Below, one piece after another: positions 24,846 through 32,929 of a DNA stretch of 45,304 nt. Position 1 is the stretch's first letter. Each line of letters begins with the position of its first letter. The translations under genes and the position numbers were made by a program. Source of the DNA: an uncultured Clostridium sp. (GTDB lineage Bacteria; Bacillota; Clostridia; Lachnospirales; Lachnospiraceae); the NCBI GenBank assembly GCA_900544905.1, contig UQXF01000014.1, forward strand, positions 1-45,304, in the 5' to 3' direction. Below the pieces are notes generated by a model that saw only the letters and a program-made list of their open reading frames with translations, searched no databases and was not told the DNA's origin.

Positions 24846-24868
24846 AATAGCAGGAGGCAGTGTGTTAT

Positions 24869-25801
24869 ATGAAGATTACCACAAGAACATTTTCTTTTAC
24901 ATCAAGATGGGACGGAGTAAGGATTCATGGGATTTGTATGATACCGGAGAAGCCTATCGGCATTTTCCAGATGGTGCACGGAATGTGTGAGCATAAAGAG
25001 CGTTATCTTTCCTTTATGGAATGGATGGCGCAAAGGGGATATGTTACGTTGATGCATGATAACAGGGGACATGGAATGAGTGTAAAGGAAGAGGGGGATA
25101 TCGGCTATTGCTATGAGTCCATGGAAAAGGGCTTTATAGAGGATATCTATCAGGTGACGAAGAACATACGGAGGGAATATCCTGACCTGCCGCTTATTTT
25201 ATATGGACACAGCATGGGCTCCTTAGCGGTGCGCTCTTATCTTAGGAAGCATGACGATGCCATTGACGGTCTGGTGATTTCCGGATGTCCCGGTTATAAT
25301 GAGGCGGTTCCCCTTGGAAAATTGATGTTGGCATTTATGACGGCGGTTCATGGGGAGCGTTATCGCTCTTCCCTTGTACAGAAAATGGTTCTTGGCAGCT
25401 TTGAGAGAAGATTCTGGAGAGAAAAGCGCAAGAACGCATGGCTGGCGGCGAAGGAGTCTGTTGCAGAGGCATTTGAACAGGATGAATTGTGTACGTTCAC
25501 GTATACACTTAATGGCTTCCGGACACTGCTGAATTTAGAGAGCCAGACTTACAGGGGAAAGGGCTACCAGGTGAAGAACAGCAACCTTCCGATTCTTTTT
25601 CTGTCAGGAGAGGATGACCCCTGTTATATTAATGAAAGAAAATGGTATCAGGCAATATACAGGATGCATGATTTGGGATACGAGCAGACAACCTCTATAA
25701 GGTATAAGGGCATGCGGCATGAGATTCACAATGAAGAGGATAATGTGTTGGTGTATGAGGAGATAGATGCTTTTTGCCGGGATTTTTGTATTGCTTTTTG
25801 A
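24869..25801 (+). CDS. Alpha/beta hydrolase, monoacylglycerol lipase type
   Basis: The 310-residue protein shows the serine hydrolase fold of the S33/monoglyceride lipase group: oxyanion-loop segment VHGMCEHKERY, DNRGHGMS, and nucleophile elbow GHSMGS (Ser115). A late acid is seen in GEDDPC and the His in MRHEIHNE. It probably cleaves fatty-acyl esters in the cytoplasm; there is no signal peptide. The ATG at 24869 is preferred to a GTG at 24860 because AGGAGG is 11 bases ahead of the first and only two ahead of the second. It is co-transcribed with the TetR gene. Confidence 0.88.
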   Translation: MKITTRTFSFTSRWDGVRIHGICMIPEKPIGIFQMVHGMCEHKERYLSFMEWMAQRGYVTLMHDNRGHGMSVKEEGDIGYCYESMEKGFIEDIYQVTKNIRREYPDLPLILYGHSMGSLAVRSYLRKHDDAIDGLVISGCPGYNEAVPLGKLMLAFMTAVHGERYRSSLVQKMVLGSFERRFWREKRKNAWLAAKESVAEAFEQDELCTFTYTLNGFRTLLNLESQTYRGKGYQVKNSNLPILFLSGEDDPCYINERKWYQAIYRMHDLGYEQTTSIRYKGMRHEIHNEEDNVLVYEEIDAFCRDFCIAF

Positions 25802-25819
25802 GTAAAATTGCACTATAAT
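25791..25819 (+). promoter_or_regulatory. Promoter of the yjfB-like gene
   Basis: TTGCTT (25791-25796), 17 bases, TATAAT (25814-25819), overlapping the end of the hydrolase gene. Confidence 0.65.
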
Positions 25820-25863
25820 AAATACAGTTGTTATATAGATTTTACAAGAAGAAGGGGTTAAGA

Positions 25864-26049
25864 ATGGAGATTCAGGGATTGGGAATGTCTTCCACGGTGC
25901 TTTCAAATGCCAATATGCAGTCGTCTGTTGGTATGGCGTTGCTGAATAAGGCGCTGGATATGGACCAGATGAATGGAGATGCGTTGACCAGTATGCTGGA
26001 GCGCTCTGTTAATCCGATGGTGGGACAGAATATTGATATACGTATATGA
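25864..26049 (+). CDS. YjfB-family putative motility protein
   Basis: The 61-residue protein, starting MEIQGLGMSS and ending in SVNPMVGQNIDIRI, fits the small YjfB family seen in motile Firmicutes, where it is linked to flagellar regulons without a known mechanism. The start at 25864 has AAGAAGGGG ahead; an upstream in-frame ATG has no such site. It is a single-gene unit with its own promoter and terminator. The visible promoter looks like the general sigma-A type and not the flagellar sigma-D type. Its presence suggests, without proving, a flagellated host. Confidence 0.8.
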   Translation: MEIQGLGMSSTVLSNANMQSSVGMALLNKALDMDQMNGDALTSMLERSVNPMVGQNIDIRI

Positions 26050-26050
26050 G

Positions 26051-26090
26051 AAAGACACATCAGGGCATGGCTCTGATGTGTCTTTTCTTA
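26051..26090 (+). terminator. Terminator after yjfB-like gene
   Basis: A perfect 13-bp stem (26051-26063 with 26073-26085), nine-base loop and T-rich tail, starting one base after the stop codon. Confidence 0.92.
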
Positions 26091-26171
26091 CTATACAGGC
26101 TTAAAGGACAGGCAGGTTCATTTCTGTTCTGAAAATGTTAAGAAATACCAATGTTTTTGGGACTTTGGCGG

Positions 26172-26200
26172 TTGACAACAAAATTCACCTTTGTTATAAT
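26172..26200 (+). promoter_or_regulatory. Consensus promoter of the NlpC/P60 gene
   Basis: TTGACA (26172-26177), 17 bases, TATAAT (26195-26200), a perfect match. AACAAA and TTTGTT arms form an inverted repeat across the spacer and may be an operator. The mRNA leader is about 90 bases. Confidence 0.88.
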
Positions 26201-26260
26201 TTTAATGACTTTGAGTATAAAACAGTGAAGTAAGAGATAAAGGATGGATACAGTATTTTT

Positions 26261-26278
26261 AATCTGTTAAGACAGATT
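26261..26278 (+). promoter_or_regulatory. Leader hairpin next to the NlpC/P60 ribosome site
   Basis: AATCTGT, TAAG, ACAGATT is a perfect 7-bp stem with a four-base loop. It ends two bases ahead of AAAGGAGG (26281-26288). It could tune ribosome access or mRNA stability, or serve as a DNA palindrome for a regulator. Confidence 0.5.
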
Positions 26279-26294
26279 ATAAAGGAGGATTATT

Positions 26295-27392
26295 GTGAGA
26301 AAGAGAAGCATTTTAGGTTTTGCAATTCTGGCAGCTGGAGCAGCAGGGCTATTCTCTCCGGCATTTGTAAGTAATGCAGAGATATTAGATGATTCGTCAG
26401 TTGGAATCACATATGCACTGGATGAATATGTTTCCAATCTTGATATAAAGGAAGTCAAAGAAGAGGATGTTGTGGAGGAGGAAGAGCCTACATGTAAATA
26501 TCCGGAGTTTGAGGGCAAGTGCCTTGCCTATGTAGAGGAGGCAGTGAATGTCCGGAAAGAGCCGGATGAAAATTCAGAACGGGTGGGAAGTCTTCCGGTT
26601 CACGGTATCGCGCTGGTAGTAGAAAAGGGTGATACATGGACGAAGATTGAGTCCGGTATTACCATGGGATATGTCCGCAATGATTATTTGTTGTTTGGTG
26701 ATGCAGCAGGCGCTTATGCAGAGGAGACCTGTCCAAAGGTTGCCAAGGTAAATACTACAACGCTTTATGTGCGTGCCGGACAGGATGAATCCAGTGACTG
26801 TCTGACAATGATTCCGGAGGGTGAATCCTATGAAGTGGTTCCGAGGGATGATGATGTGGACGGATGGACTTATATTAAAGTAGACTCTGATATTGAAGGC
26901 TATGTTTCCTCTGATTATGTTGATATTTCCTATGGTTTCTCCCATGCGATTTCAGTAGCAGAGGAGGAGGAGATTCGGAAGAAAGAGGAAGAGGCAGAGA
27001 GAGCAAGACTTGCAGAAATGACCAGTACCAAGCGTCAGGAGGTTGTAAATTATGCCCTTCAGTTTGTTGGTAATCCGTATGTATATGGCGGTACAAGTCT
27101 TACCAACGGAACAGACTGTTCCGGATTTACCATGAGCGTGTATGCCCATTTTGGTTACGGACTGCCAAGAACGGCAGCAGCCCAGATGCAGGGACTTACC
27201 AATGTGGATTTGAGCTCTATCCAGCCGGGTGATTTGTTATTCTATCGCGGCAATGATGGTTCCATTGGCCATGTTACCATGTATATTGGCGGTGGGCAGG
27301 TTGTCCATGCCAGCAGCAGTACAACAGGTATTATCATCTCTAATGTGGGATACCGTACACCGTGTGCAGCAGCCAGAATTATTTGGGATTGA
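26295..27392 (+). CDS. Secreted SH3b - NlpC/P60 cell-wall hydrolase
   Basis: The 365-residue protein has a signal peptide (basic RKR start, hydrophobic 5-25, cut near SNA-E). Two bacterial SH3 domains follow (about 75-135 and 150-212), then a charged helical linker rich in Glu and Arg (about 218-245), and a C-terminal NlpC/P60 domain. The catalytic Cys275 (GTDCSGF) and His326 (GHVTMY) are visible. Such enzymes cut peptide stems of peptidoglycan during growth or separation, with SH3b domains holding the wall. The start is GTG, with AAAGGAGG seven bases ahead. It is transcribed alone from a consensus promoter and ended by two stacked terminators. Confidence 0.93.
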   Translation: MRKRSILGFAILAAGAAGLFSPAFVSNAEILDDSSVGITYALDEYVSNLDIKEVKEEDVVEEEEPTCKYPEFEGKCLAYVEEAVNVRKEPDENSERVGSLPVHGIALVVEKGDTWTKIESGITMGYVRNDYLLFGDAAGAYAEETCPKVAKVNTTTLYVRAGQDESSDCLTMIPEGESYEVVPRDDDVDGWTYIKVDSDIEGYVSSDYVDISYGFSHAISVAEEEEIRKKEEEAERARLAEMTSTKRQEVVNYALQFVGNPYVYGGTSLTNGTDCSGFTMSVYAHFGYGLPRTAAAQMQGLTNVDLSSIQPGDLLFYRGNDGSIGHVTMYIGGGQVVHASSSTTGIIISNVGYRTPCAAARIIWD

Positions 27393-27414
27393 TGCTATTT
27401 ATAGCATGGATATA

Positions 27415-27465
27415 AAAAAGAGAAGCCGGAGCGAAATGAAATCAATCGCTCCGGCTTCTCTTTTT
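27415..27465. terminator. Terminator after the NlpC/P60 gene
   Basis: A perfect 20-bp stem including the flanking A and T runs (27415-27434 with 27446-27465). It also has T-runs on the minus strand. Confidence 0.93.
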
Positions 27466-27482
27466 GCTGCCAGGCATATGAG

Positions 27483-27508
27483 AAAATGGTCCAGTAGTGG
27501 ACCATTTT
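27483..27508. terminator. Terminator downstream of dut
   Basis: A perfect 10-bp stem (27483-27492 with 27499-27508) with a six-base loop and T-runs on both strands. It ends the minus-strand nrdD-nrdG-dut operon and backs up the plus-strand terminator. Confidence 0.88.
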
Positions 27509-27541
27509 TGAGTACAGTTATTTAAATGACTGGCGCGTTTA

Positions 27542-27988
27542 TTATTTCTGTCCGGTGGAACCAAATCCGCCTGCACCCCGGACTGTATCGCTTAGCTGGT
27601 CAGTTTCCTCAAAATGGGCTGTCAGGTAAGGGGTGATGACAAGCTGTGCAATCCGCTCCTGGGGCTCAATGCTGACAGTTGTGTTGCTGTGGTTGTGCAG
27701 CGCCACCATAATTTCTCCGCGGTAATCCGCATCGATAACTCCGACCTTGTTGGCAGGAGCTAACCCCTTTTTGGATGCCAGACCGCTTCTGGCATAGATA
27801 AGACCGGCATATCCGGCAGGAATTTCCATGGAAAGTCCGGTGTGGATTAACCGGCTCTCTCCAGGCGCAAAGCTTACCGGTTCTTCGATACAGGCATATA
27901 AGTCCGCCCCGGCAGCGTATTCAGAGCCGTAGGTTGGTATGACTGCCTCTGGATTCAGTTTTTTGATTGGTACGTTTGCAGTTTGCAT
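27542..27988 (-). CDS. dut: dUTP diphosphatase (dUTPase)
   Basis: The 148-residue protein has all five trimeric dUTPase motifs: AGADLYA, ARSGLA, GVIDADYRGE (with catalytic Asp and uracil-binding Tyr region), RIAQLVI and the glycine-rich C-terminal RGAGGFGSTG arm. It turns dUTP into dUMP and pyrophosphate, keeping uracil out of DNA and feeding thymidylate synthesis. AAGAGGT precedes the ATG. It is 22 bases downstream of nrdG on the same strand and so is the third gene of an operon likely controlled by NrdR. Confidence 0.95.
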   Translation of the reverse strand: MQTANVPIKKLNPEAVIPTYGSEYAAGADLYACIEEPVSFAPGESRLIHTGLSMEIPAGYAGLIYARSGLASKKGLAPANKVGVIDADYRGEIMVALHNHSNTTVSIEPQERIAQLVITPYLTAHFEETDQLSDTVRGAGGFGSTGQK

Positions 27989-28010
27989 TGTGTTTACCTC
28001 TTTCTTGTGT

Positions 28011-28553
28011 TTAGTAAATTGAAAAATCTGTAGTATCGTCCCATAAAATTACCTTCTTCTGCTGTAAGGATTCCTGTACCTGGATAATCCGCTGGTTGGA
28101 AGAGCCCCGGAACCGAAGTGCCAGGTCTTTCTTTGCCTCTACAAATTCCCCATCCACTAATACATCAATGTAAGACAGCATTTCATAGGTTTCGGACCAT
28201 TTCTTCGCCATATCCGCTAAAATATCAGTTTCAAAATCATATCCGGTGTAGCACCAGATATCCTTGTTTGGAAAACGGTTTTTGATTTCCCTTAAAAGGG
28301 GAATCAGACCAATCTGGTTTTTATACTCAAAGGGTTCTCCGCCCAGGAGGGAAAAACCGCGGATATAGGTAGGCTCAAGCGCCTCTAATATCTCATTGAT
28401 AACATCGCTGTCAAAGGGCTCGCCGTAATTGAAATCCCATGTCTCCGGATTGAAACAGCCGGGACAGTGGTGGGTACAGCCGCTTACAAACAGGCTAACC
28501 CGTACACCGGGACCATTGGCAATATCGTATTTTTTTATATTTGCATAATTCAT
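28011..28553 (-). CDS. nrdG: Anaerobic ribonucleotide reductase activating protein (radical SAM)
   Basis: The 180-residue protein has the radical-SAM cluster motif CTHHCPGC (Cys26, Cys30, Cys33) with C-X3-C-X2-C spacing, and FSLLGGEP for SAM binding. NrdG uses a reduced 4Fe-4S cluster and SAM to place the glycyl radical on NrdD. It lies 35 bases after nrdD in the same operon. Some length is used by the C-terminal SIY tail. Confidence 0.95.
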   Translation of the reverse strand: MNYANIKKYDIANGPGVRVSLFVSGCTHHCPGCFNPETWDFNYGEPFDSDVINEILEALEPTYIRGFSLLGGEPFEYKNQIGLIPLLREIKNRFPNKDIWCYTGYDFETDILADMAKKWSETYEMLSYIDVLVDGEFVEAKKDLALRFRGSSNQRIIQVQESLQQKKVILWDDTTDFSIY

Positions 28554-28588
28554 AATAATCTCCGTTATTTTGTTGCAATCATCTGCTG

Positions 28589-30721
28589 CTACAGATGCAG
28601 CACTCTGGCTTTAATTTCTTTGGTTTTGCCCACATTCCAGAAATTCTCACCCAGATAACCGCAGGTTCTTCTGGTGACGTTCATTTTGGCATGGTCCTTG
28701 TTGCCACACTGTGGACATTCCCACTCGTTGTCATCATTTATCATGATTTCCCCGTCATACCCGCATACATGGCAATAGTCCGATTTTGTGTTAAACTCGG
28801 CATATTGGATGTTGTCATAAATGAAACGGACAACCTCCGCCAGGGCATCTAAGTTGTTGCGCATATTCGGAATCTCCACATAGGAGATTGCACCGCCGGA
28901 GGAAATCTTCTGGAACTGGCTCTCAAAACGGAACTTGCTAAAGGCGTCTATGTTCTCTCTGACATCCACATGGTAGGAATTGGTGTAATAGCCCTTGTCT
29001 GTGACGTCCGGAATGCTTCCAAAACGCTCTAAATCAATTCTTGCAAAACGGTAGCACAGGGATTCTGCCGGGCTTCCGTACAGACCAAAGCCGATTCCTG
29101 TCTCCGCCTTCCACTTGTCGGTGGCAGCACGTAAACGGTTCATAACCCGGAGGGCAAAATCCTGTCCGGCAGGCTCGGTGTGGCTGCAGCCCTTCATCAG
29201 CTTGGTTACCTCATAAAGACCGATATATCCAAGGGAGATGGTGGAATAACCGTCTAATAGCAGCTTGTCAATCGGCTCGCCCTTTTCCAGACGTGCAATG
29301 GCACCGTACTGCCAGTGTACAGGACTGACGTCAGAGGTAACGCCCATCAGGGCATTGTGGCGGCACATCAATGCCTCATAACATAATTCCAGCCGCTCCT
29401 CTAATAAATCCCAGAACGTCTCCTCGTCACCGGCAGCAATAATTCCAATCTGTGGAAGATTGAGGCTGACTACTCCCTGGTTGAAACGTCCCTCAAATTT
29501 GTAATTGCCATTCTCATCCTTCCATGGAGTCAGGAAGCTTCGGCATCCCATACAGGAGAATACATTGCCTTCATAGTTCTCCCGCATTTTCTTTGCAGAG
29601 ATATAATCCGGATATAACCGTTTCGCTGAGCATTTTACAGCAAGCTCCGTAATATAATCATATTTGCCGCCCTTCAGGCAGTTGTGTTCATCCAGAACGT
29701 AAATCAGCTTAGGAAATGCCGGGGTAACATAAACGCCCTTTTCGTTCTTAATTCCCTCCAGCCGCTGGCGGAGAATTTCTTCGATAATCATGGCATTTTC
29801 TTTGATATATTCATCATCCTTATCCAGGTTAAGGAATAATGTGACAAACGGTGACTGACCGTTGGTGGTCATCAGGGTATTAATCTGGTACTGTATGGTC
29901 TGTACACCGGAGCGAAGCTCATCCTGTAAGCGCTCCTGAACCATTTTTTCAATAATTTCCTCCGGTACGGTATCACCAAATTCTGCGGTCATTTTTGTTT
30001 TAAATTTGTTGTAGGATTTTCTTAAATACTTGCCCAGATGGCGTACATCTACAGACTGACCGCCGTACTGGCTGCTGGCAACTGCGGCGATAACCTGTGT
30101 CATTACCGTACAGGCAACCTGAAAGCTTTTTGGACTTTCAATCAGTTTACCGTTCATGACGGTTCCGTTGTCCAGCATATCTCCAATGTTAATCAGACAA
30201 CAGTTGAAAATCGGCTGAAGAAAATAATCTGCATCATGGAAATGGAGAATACCCTCTTCATGTGCCTTGGAAATTTTCTCCGGCAGCAGGATACGCTTTG
30301 TCAAATCCTTGGAAACCTCTCCGGCAATCAAATCGCGCTGGGTGGAGGCAACGGTTGCATTTTTGTTGGAATTTTCTTCCATAACATCCTTGTTGCGGTT
30401 TTGGATTAAGCTCAGAATGGAATCATCCGTGGTGTTGGCTTTCCGCACCAGCTCTCTGGAATACCGATATATAATGTAGGTTTTTGCCAGCACAAACTTC
30501 TTTTCATCCATCAGCTTCTGTTCAATGATATCCTGGATATCTTCTACTAACATCCTGGAACGATTTTTTGTTTCGATACAGGAAATAATATATTCGATTG
30601 TTTCATCTGTGACTTTTTCGGCAGGTTCCACCTCTGAATTTGCTTTTTGTATGGCAATCTTGATTTTGTTCCGGTCATAGGAAACGGTTGTGCCATCTCG
30701 TTTAATTACTTTCATACCCAT
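28589..30721 (-). CDS. nrdD: Anaerobic ribonucleoside-triphosphate reductase
   Basis: The 710-residue class III reductase starts with an ATP-cone (about residues 3-92: MKVIKRDGTTVSYDRNKI), which senses ATP/dATP. A ten-stranded barrel follows with active-site cysteines in the SCMGCRSF region. The C terminus has a zinc ribbon (CHVCGYDG and CPQCGNKD) and the glycyl-radical loop RTCGYLGENFW, with Gly688 as the radical site. It makes dNTPs from NTPs without oxygen and shows the organism can grow anaerobically. AAAGGAGT precedes the ATG. The promoter carries two NrdR boxes. Confidence 0.97.
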   Translation of the reverse strand: MGMKVIKRDGTTVSYDRNKIKIAIQKANSEVEPAEKVTDETIEYIISCIETKNRSRMLVEDIQDIIEQKLMDEKKFVLAKTYIIYRYSRELVRKANTTDDSILSLIQNRNKDVMEENSNKNATVASTQRDLIAGEVSKDLTKRILLPEKISKAHEEGILHFHDADYFLQPIFNCCLINIGDMLDNGTVMNGKLIESPKSFQVACTVMTQVIAAVASSQYGGQSVDVRHLGKYLRKSYNKFKTKMTAEFGDTVPEEIIEKMVQERLQDELRSGVQTIQYQINTLMTTNGQSPFVTLFLNLDKDDEYIKENAMIIEEILRQRLEGIKNEKGVYVTPAFPKLIYVLDEHNCLKGGKYDYITELAVKCSAKRLYPDYISAKKMRENYEGNVFSCMGCRSFLTPWKDENGNYKFEGRFNQGVVSLNLPQIGIIAAGDEETFWDLLEERLELCYEALMCRHNALMGVTSDVSPVHWQYGAIARLEKGEPIDKLLLDGYSTISLGYIGLYEVTKLMKGCSHTEPAGQDFALRVMNRLRAATDKWKAETGIGFGLYGSPAESLCYRFARIDLERFGSIPDVTDKGYYTNSYHVDVRENIDAFSKFRFESQFQKISSGGAISYVEIPNMRNNLDALAEVVRFIYDNIQYAEFNTKSDYCHVCGYDGEIMINDDNEWECPQCGNKDHAKMNVTRRTCGYLGENFWNVGKTKEIKARVLHL

Positions 30722-30785
30722 ACTCCTTTATATATAAACCCGATAAAATGTACTCCTGTTGAGACATTAGGCTAAAAACAACCTT

Positions 30786-30814
30786 ATTATAACACTCTAT
30801 CTTGATATTGTAAA
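30786..30814 (-). promoter_or_regulatory. Promoter of the nrdD-nrdG-dut operon
   Basis: Minus-strand -35 TTTACA (30809-30814) and -10 TATAAT (30786-30791), 17-base spacer. The leader is about 58 bases. Confidence 0.85.
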
Positions 30815-30838
30815 TGATAAAAACACAATATCATGTAT
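30792..30838. promoter_or_regulatory. Tandem NrdR boxes
   Basis: Box 2 (ACACAATATCATGTAT, 30823-30838) matches the NrdR consensus ACACWATATATWGTGT at 13 of 16 positions. Box 1 (30792-30807) matches at 11 of 16 and exactly fills the promoter spacer. The boxes start 31 bases apart, the usual three-turn spacing for NrdR, which represses reductase genes when ATP/dATP is bound. nrdR is not in this window. Confidence 0.75.
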
Positions 30839-30850
30839 AAAACATGGAAG

Positions 30851-30889
30851 ATGCCGGGAGGGCATATGGGTAAAAGCCGGAAAGGCTTT
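30851..30889. other. Two short hairpins in the nrdD / lipoprotein intergenic region
   Basis: ATGCC/GGCAT (30851-30865) and AAAGCC/GGCTTT (30873-30889) lie side by side, upstream of both divergent genes. Neither has a T-run. From here to 31029 the region is AT-rich; TGGTATATA near 30947 is a possible extended -10 for the lipoprotein gene. Confidence 0.3.
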
Positions 30890-31029
30890 AATAATGGTAT
30901 TTCTGTGAACTTTTATAAATTACTTTATTTTTATAAACTTTTGTGGTATATATATTTAATGTATGTATTTAATGCTGGAGGCGGGTTTGCTTCTACTATA
31001 TAAGGAAGAAAAATGGAAGGAAAAGAAAA

Positions 31030-32205
31030 ATGAAGAAACAAAGAACAGGTGCAATTGTATTAGCCGGTGTTATGCTGCTTAGCATGACTGGATGCGGAAA
31101 CAGCAAAGCGAATGCTTATAGTAAATATGTGGAGTTGGGAGAATACACGGGAATTGAGTATACGAAGACGGTTGCTGAGGTGACGGATGAAGATATTCAG
31201 AACAAATTAGATTCATTTGTAAGCGGTCTTTCTAAGAGCGAAGAAATTACTGACCGTGCGGTAGAGAATGGCGACATTGCCAATATCGATTTTGTCGGTA
31301 CAATAGATGGAGAGGAATTTGAAGGCGGCAGTGGTGAATCATATGATTTGACCATTGGCTCAGGTACTTTTATAGAGGGATTTGAGAGCGGACTGATTGG
31401 TCATAATATCGGAGAGGAGGTCTCCCTTGATTTAACTTTCCCGGAGGATTATAATTCAGAGGACCTTGCAGGAAAAGATGTGAATTTCAAGGTGACAATC
31501 AATTCAATCTCTGTCAAAAATACGCCGGAGCTTACGGATGCACTGGTTAAGGAAAATACAGATTACGATACAATAGATGCCTACAAGGATTCTATTCGTG
31601 AAGAGCTTAAGACAAGCAATGAGGAAAGCGCAGAGCAGCAGGCAAAGAGCGATATCTTCAACAAGGTTGTGGAAAACAGTAAAATCAATGGTTATGATGA
31701 AGATGAAGTGAAGCAGCTGGTGGATGATGAGTTTGATAATTTCAAGCAGACGGCGCAGACCTATGAGAGCTATGGATATTCTTATGAGGATGTTCTGGCT
31801 GCCAACGGATATGAGACAGAGGACGAGCTTAAGGAAGGCATCACAGAATATGTTAAGAATTATCTGAATCAGAAGATGGTGCTTTATTGTATCGCTGATA
31901 AAGAGGGAATTAAGGTTACCAGCGAGGAGACGGATAAGAAGGTTCAGGAATACATGGACACTTATCAGGTGGAGACAAAGGAAGAGGTATATGACTACCT
32001 TGGAGATGATTATTTCGAGGTTGCCATTTTGTCAGAAAAGGTTATAGATTTCCTGGTGGAAAATGCAGTTTTGGTAGACAGCACAGAGGAGACAACGGAA
32101 GAGTCGGACACCACAGAGAAAGAATCAGCGGATACCACAGAGGAGAAGACGGAAGACGATACGGAAGACACCGAAGAGGAGTCAGAAAACACAACAGAAG
32201 AATAG
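31030..32205 (+). CDS. Trigger factor-like lipoprotein with FKBP-type prolyl isomerase domain
   Basis: The 391-residue protein has a lipoprotein signal (basic start, hydrophobic helix, lipobox LSMTGC with lipidated Cys22). An FKBP-like domain follows at about residues 80-165 (NGDIANIDFVGTIDGEEFEGG, FIEGFESGLIGHNIGEE). A helical trigger-factor C-terminal-type region spans about 175-345, and a very acidic Thr/Glu tail about 350-391. Cytoplasmic trigger factor has an N-terminal ribosome-binding domain; here that is replaced by the lipid anchor. It is therefore probably a foldase for secreted proteins outside the membrane, like PrsA. GGAAGG gives the ribosome site, and a terminator follows. Confidence 0.88.
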   Translation: MKKQRTGAIVLAGVMLLSMTGCGNSKANAYSKYVELGEYTGIEYTKTVAEVTDEDIQNKLDSFVSGLSKSEEITDRAVENGDIANIDFVGTIDGEEFEGGSGESYDLTIGSGTFIEGFESGLIGHNIGEEVSLDLTFPEDYNSEDLAGKDVNFKVTINSISVKNTPELTDALVKENTDYDTIDAYKDSIREELKTSNEESAEQQAKSDIFNKVVENSKINGYDEDEVKQLVDDEFDNFKQTAQTYESYGYSYEDVLAANGYETEDELKEGITEYVKNYLNQKMVLYCIADKEGIKVTSEETDKKVQEYMDTYQVETKEEVYDYLGDDYFEVAILSEKVIDFLVENAVLVDSTEETTEESDTTEKESADTTEEKTEDDTEDTEEESENTTEE

Positions 32206-32216
32206 GAATACTATAC

Positions 32217-32260
32217 GAAAGAGATTATGGATTGCTGTAATCTCTTTCTATGTTTTTGGG
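32217..32260 (+). terminator. Terminator after the trigger factor-like lipoprotein gene
   Basis: An 11-bp stem (32217-32227 with 32238-32248) and a T-rich tail, with a ten-base loop. Confidence 0.85.
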
Positions 32261-32270
32261 TGGTTTTGCG

Positions 32271-32299
32271 TTGACATGATTTAAATGGTCATGTATAAT
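32271..32299 (+). promoter_or_regulatory. Consensus promoter of greA
   Basis: TTGACA (32271-32276), exactly 17 bases, TATAAT (32294-32299). Both boxes are perfect, as expected for a highly expressed housekeeping gene. Confidence 0.92.
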
Positions 32300-32359
32300 A
32301 AAACAGTGAATGCGGTCTTGTTATACCGTATAATTTAATAGGATGGAAGGACGAGTCTA

Positions 32360-32845
32360 ATGGCAGAGAAAAAGAACCTTTTGACCGACAAGGGTCTTAA
32401 AAAATTAGAGGAAGAGTTACAGGAGTTACGTGTTGTTAAACGTAAGGAAGTAGCTCAGAAAATTAAGGAAGCGAGAGAGCAGGGAGACTTATCAGAGAAT
32501 GCAGAGTATGATGCTGCAAAGGATGAGCAGAAGGACATTGAGGCAAGAATTGAAGAACTGGAAGCAATTCTTAAAAATGTTGAGGTCGTGTATTCTGATG
32601 AAGTCGATAAAGAGAAAGTAAATGTTGGCTGTATCGTAACTGTTAAGGATTTGTCAAATGGAAATGTACAGACATTCAAATTAGTTGGTTCTACTGAGAC
32701 AGATGTGCTGAATAACAAGATTTCCAATGAGTCGCCGGTGGGTTCCGCTTTGATGGGCGCAAAGGCAGGAGATACAGTGACAGTAGAAGCACCAAATGGT
32801 TCATTCCAGTTCGAGATTTTAGAGATTAATCTGGATGAAGAATAA
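32360..32845 (+). CDS. greA: Transcription elongation factor GreA
   Basis: The 161-residue protein has the N-terminal coiled-coil hairpin (about residues 8-77; GLKKLEEELQELR, then the acidic tip NAEYDAAKDEQ) and a C-terminal FKBP-like domain (GSALMGAKAGDTVTVEAPNG). The tip acids enter the RNA polymerase secondary channel and stimulate cleavage of backtracked RNA. GGAAGGA is ahead of the ATG. It precedes lysS, a pairing common in Firmicutes, with a modest terminator in between. Confidence 0.97.
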   Translation: MAEKKNLLTDKGLKKLEEELQELRVVKRKEVAQKIKEAREQGDLSENAEYDAAKDEQKDIEARIEELEAILKNVEVVYSDEVDKEKVNVGCIVTVKDLSNGNVQTFKLVGSTETDVLNNKISNESPVGSALMGAKAGDTVTVEAPNGSFQFEILEINLDEE

Positions 32846-32858
32846 TCAGGATTGAAGC

Positions 32859-32886
32859 AGGGAATGGCTTGTGCTGTTCCCTTTTT
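32859..32886 (+). terminator. Modest terminator or attenuator between greA and lysS
   Basis: A 6-bp stem AGGGAA/TTCCCT (32859-32864 with 32877-32882) and five Ts. Short enough that partial readthrough into lysS is likely. No T-box features are present. Confidence 0.6.
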
Positions 32887-32929
32887 ATATGTAATATAGA
32901 AGAATAAACATAGAAAGAGAGAGAAGATT

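Noticed and set aside
32846..32929. T-box leader for lysS
   Set aside because: No T-box sequence, specifier loop or antiterminator is visible; only a short terminator hairpin lies between greA and lysS.
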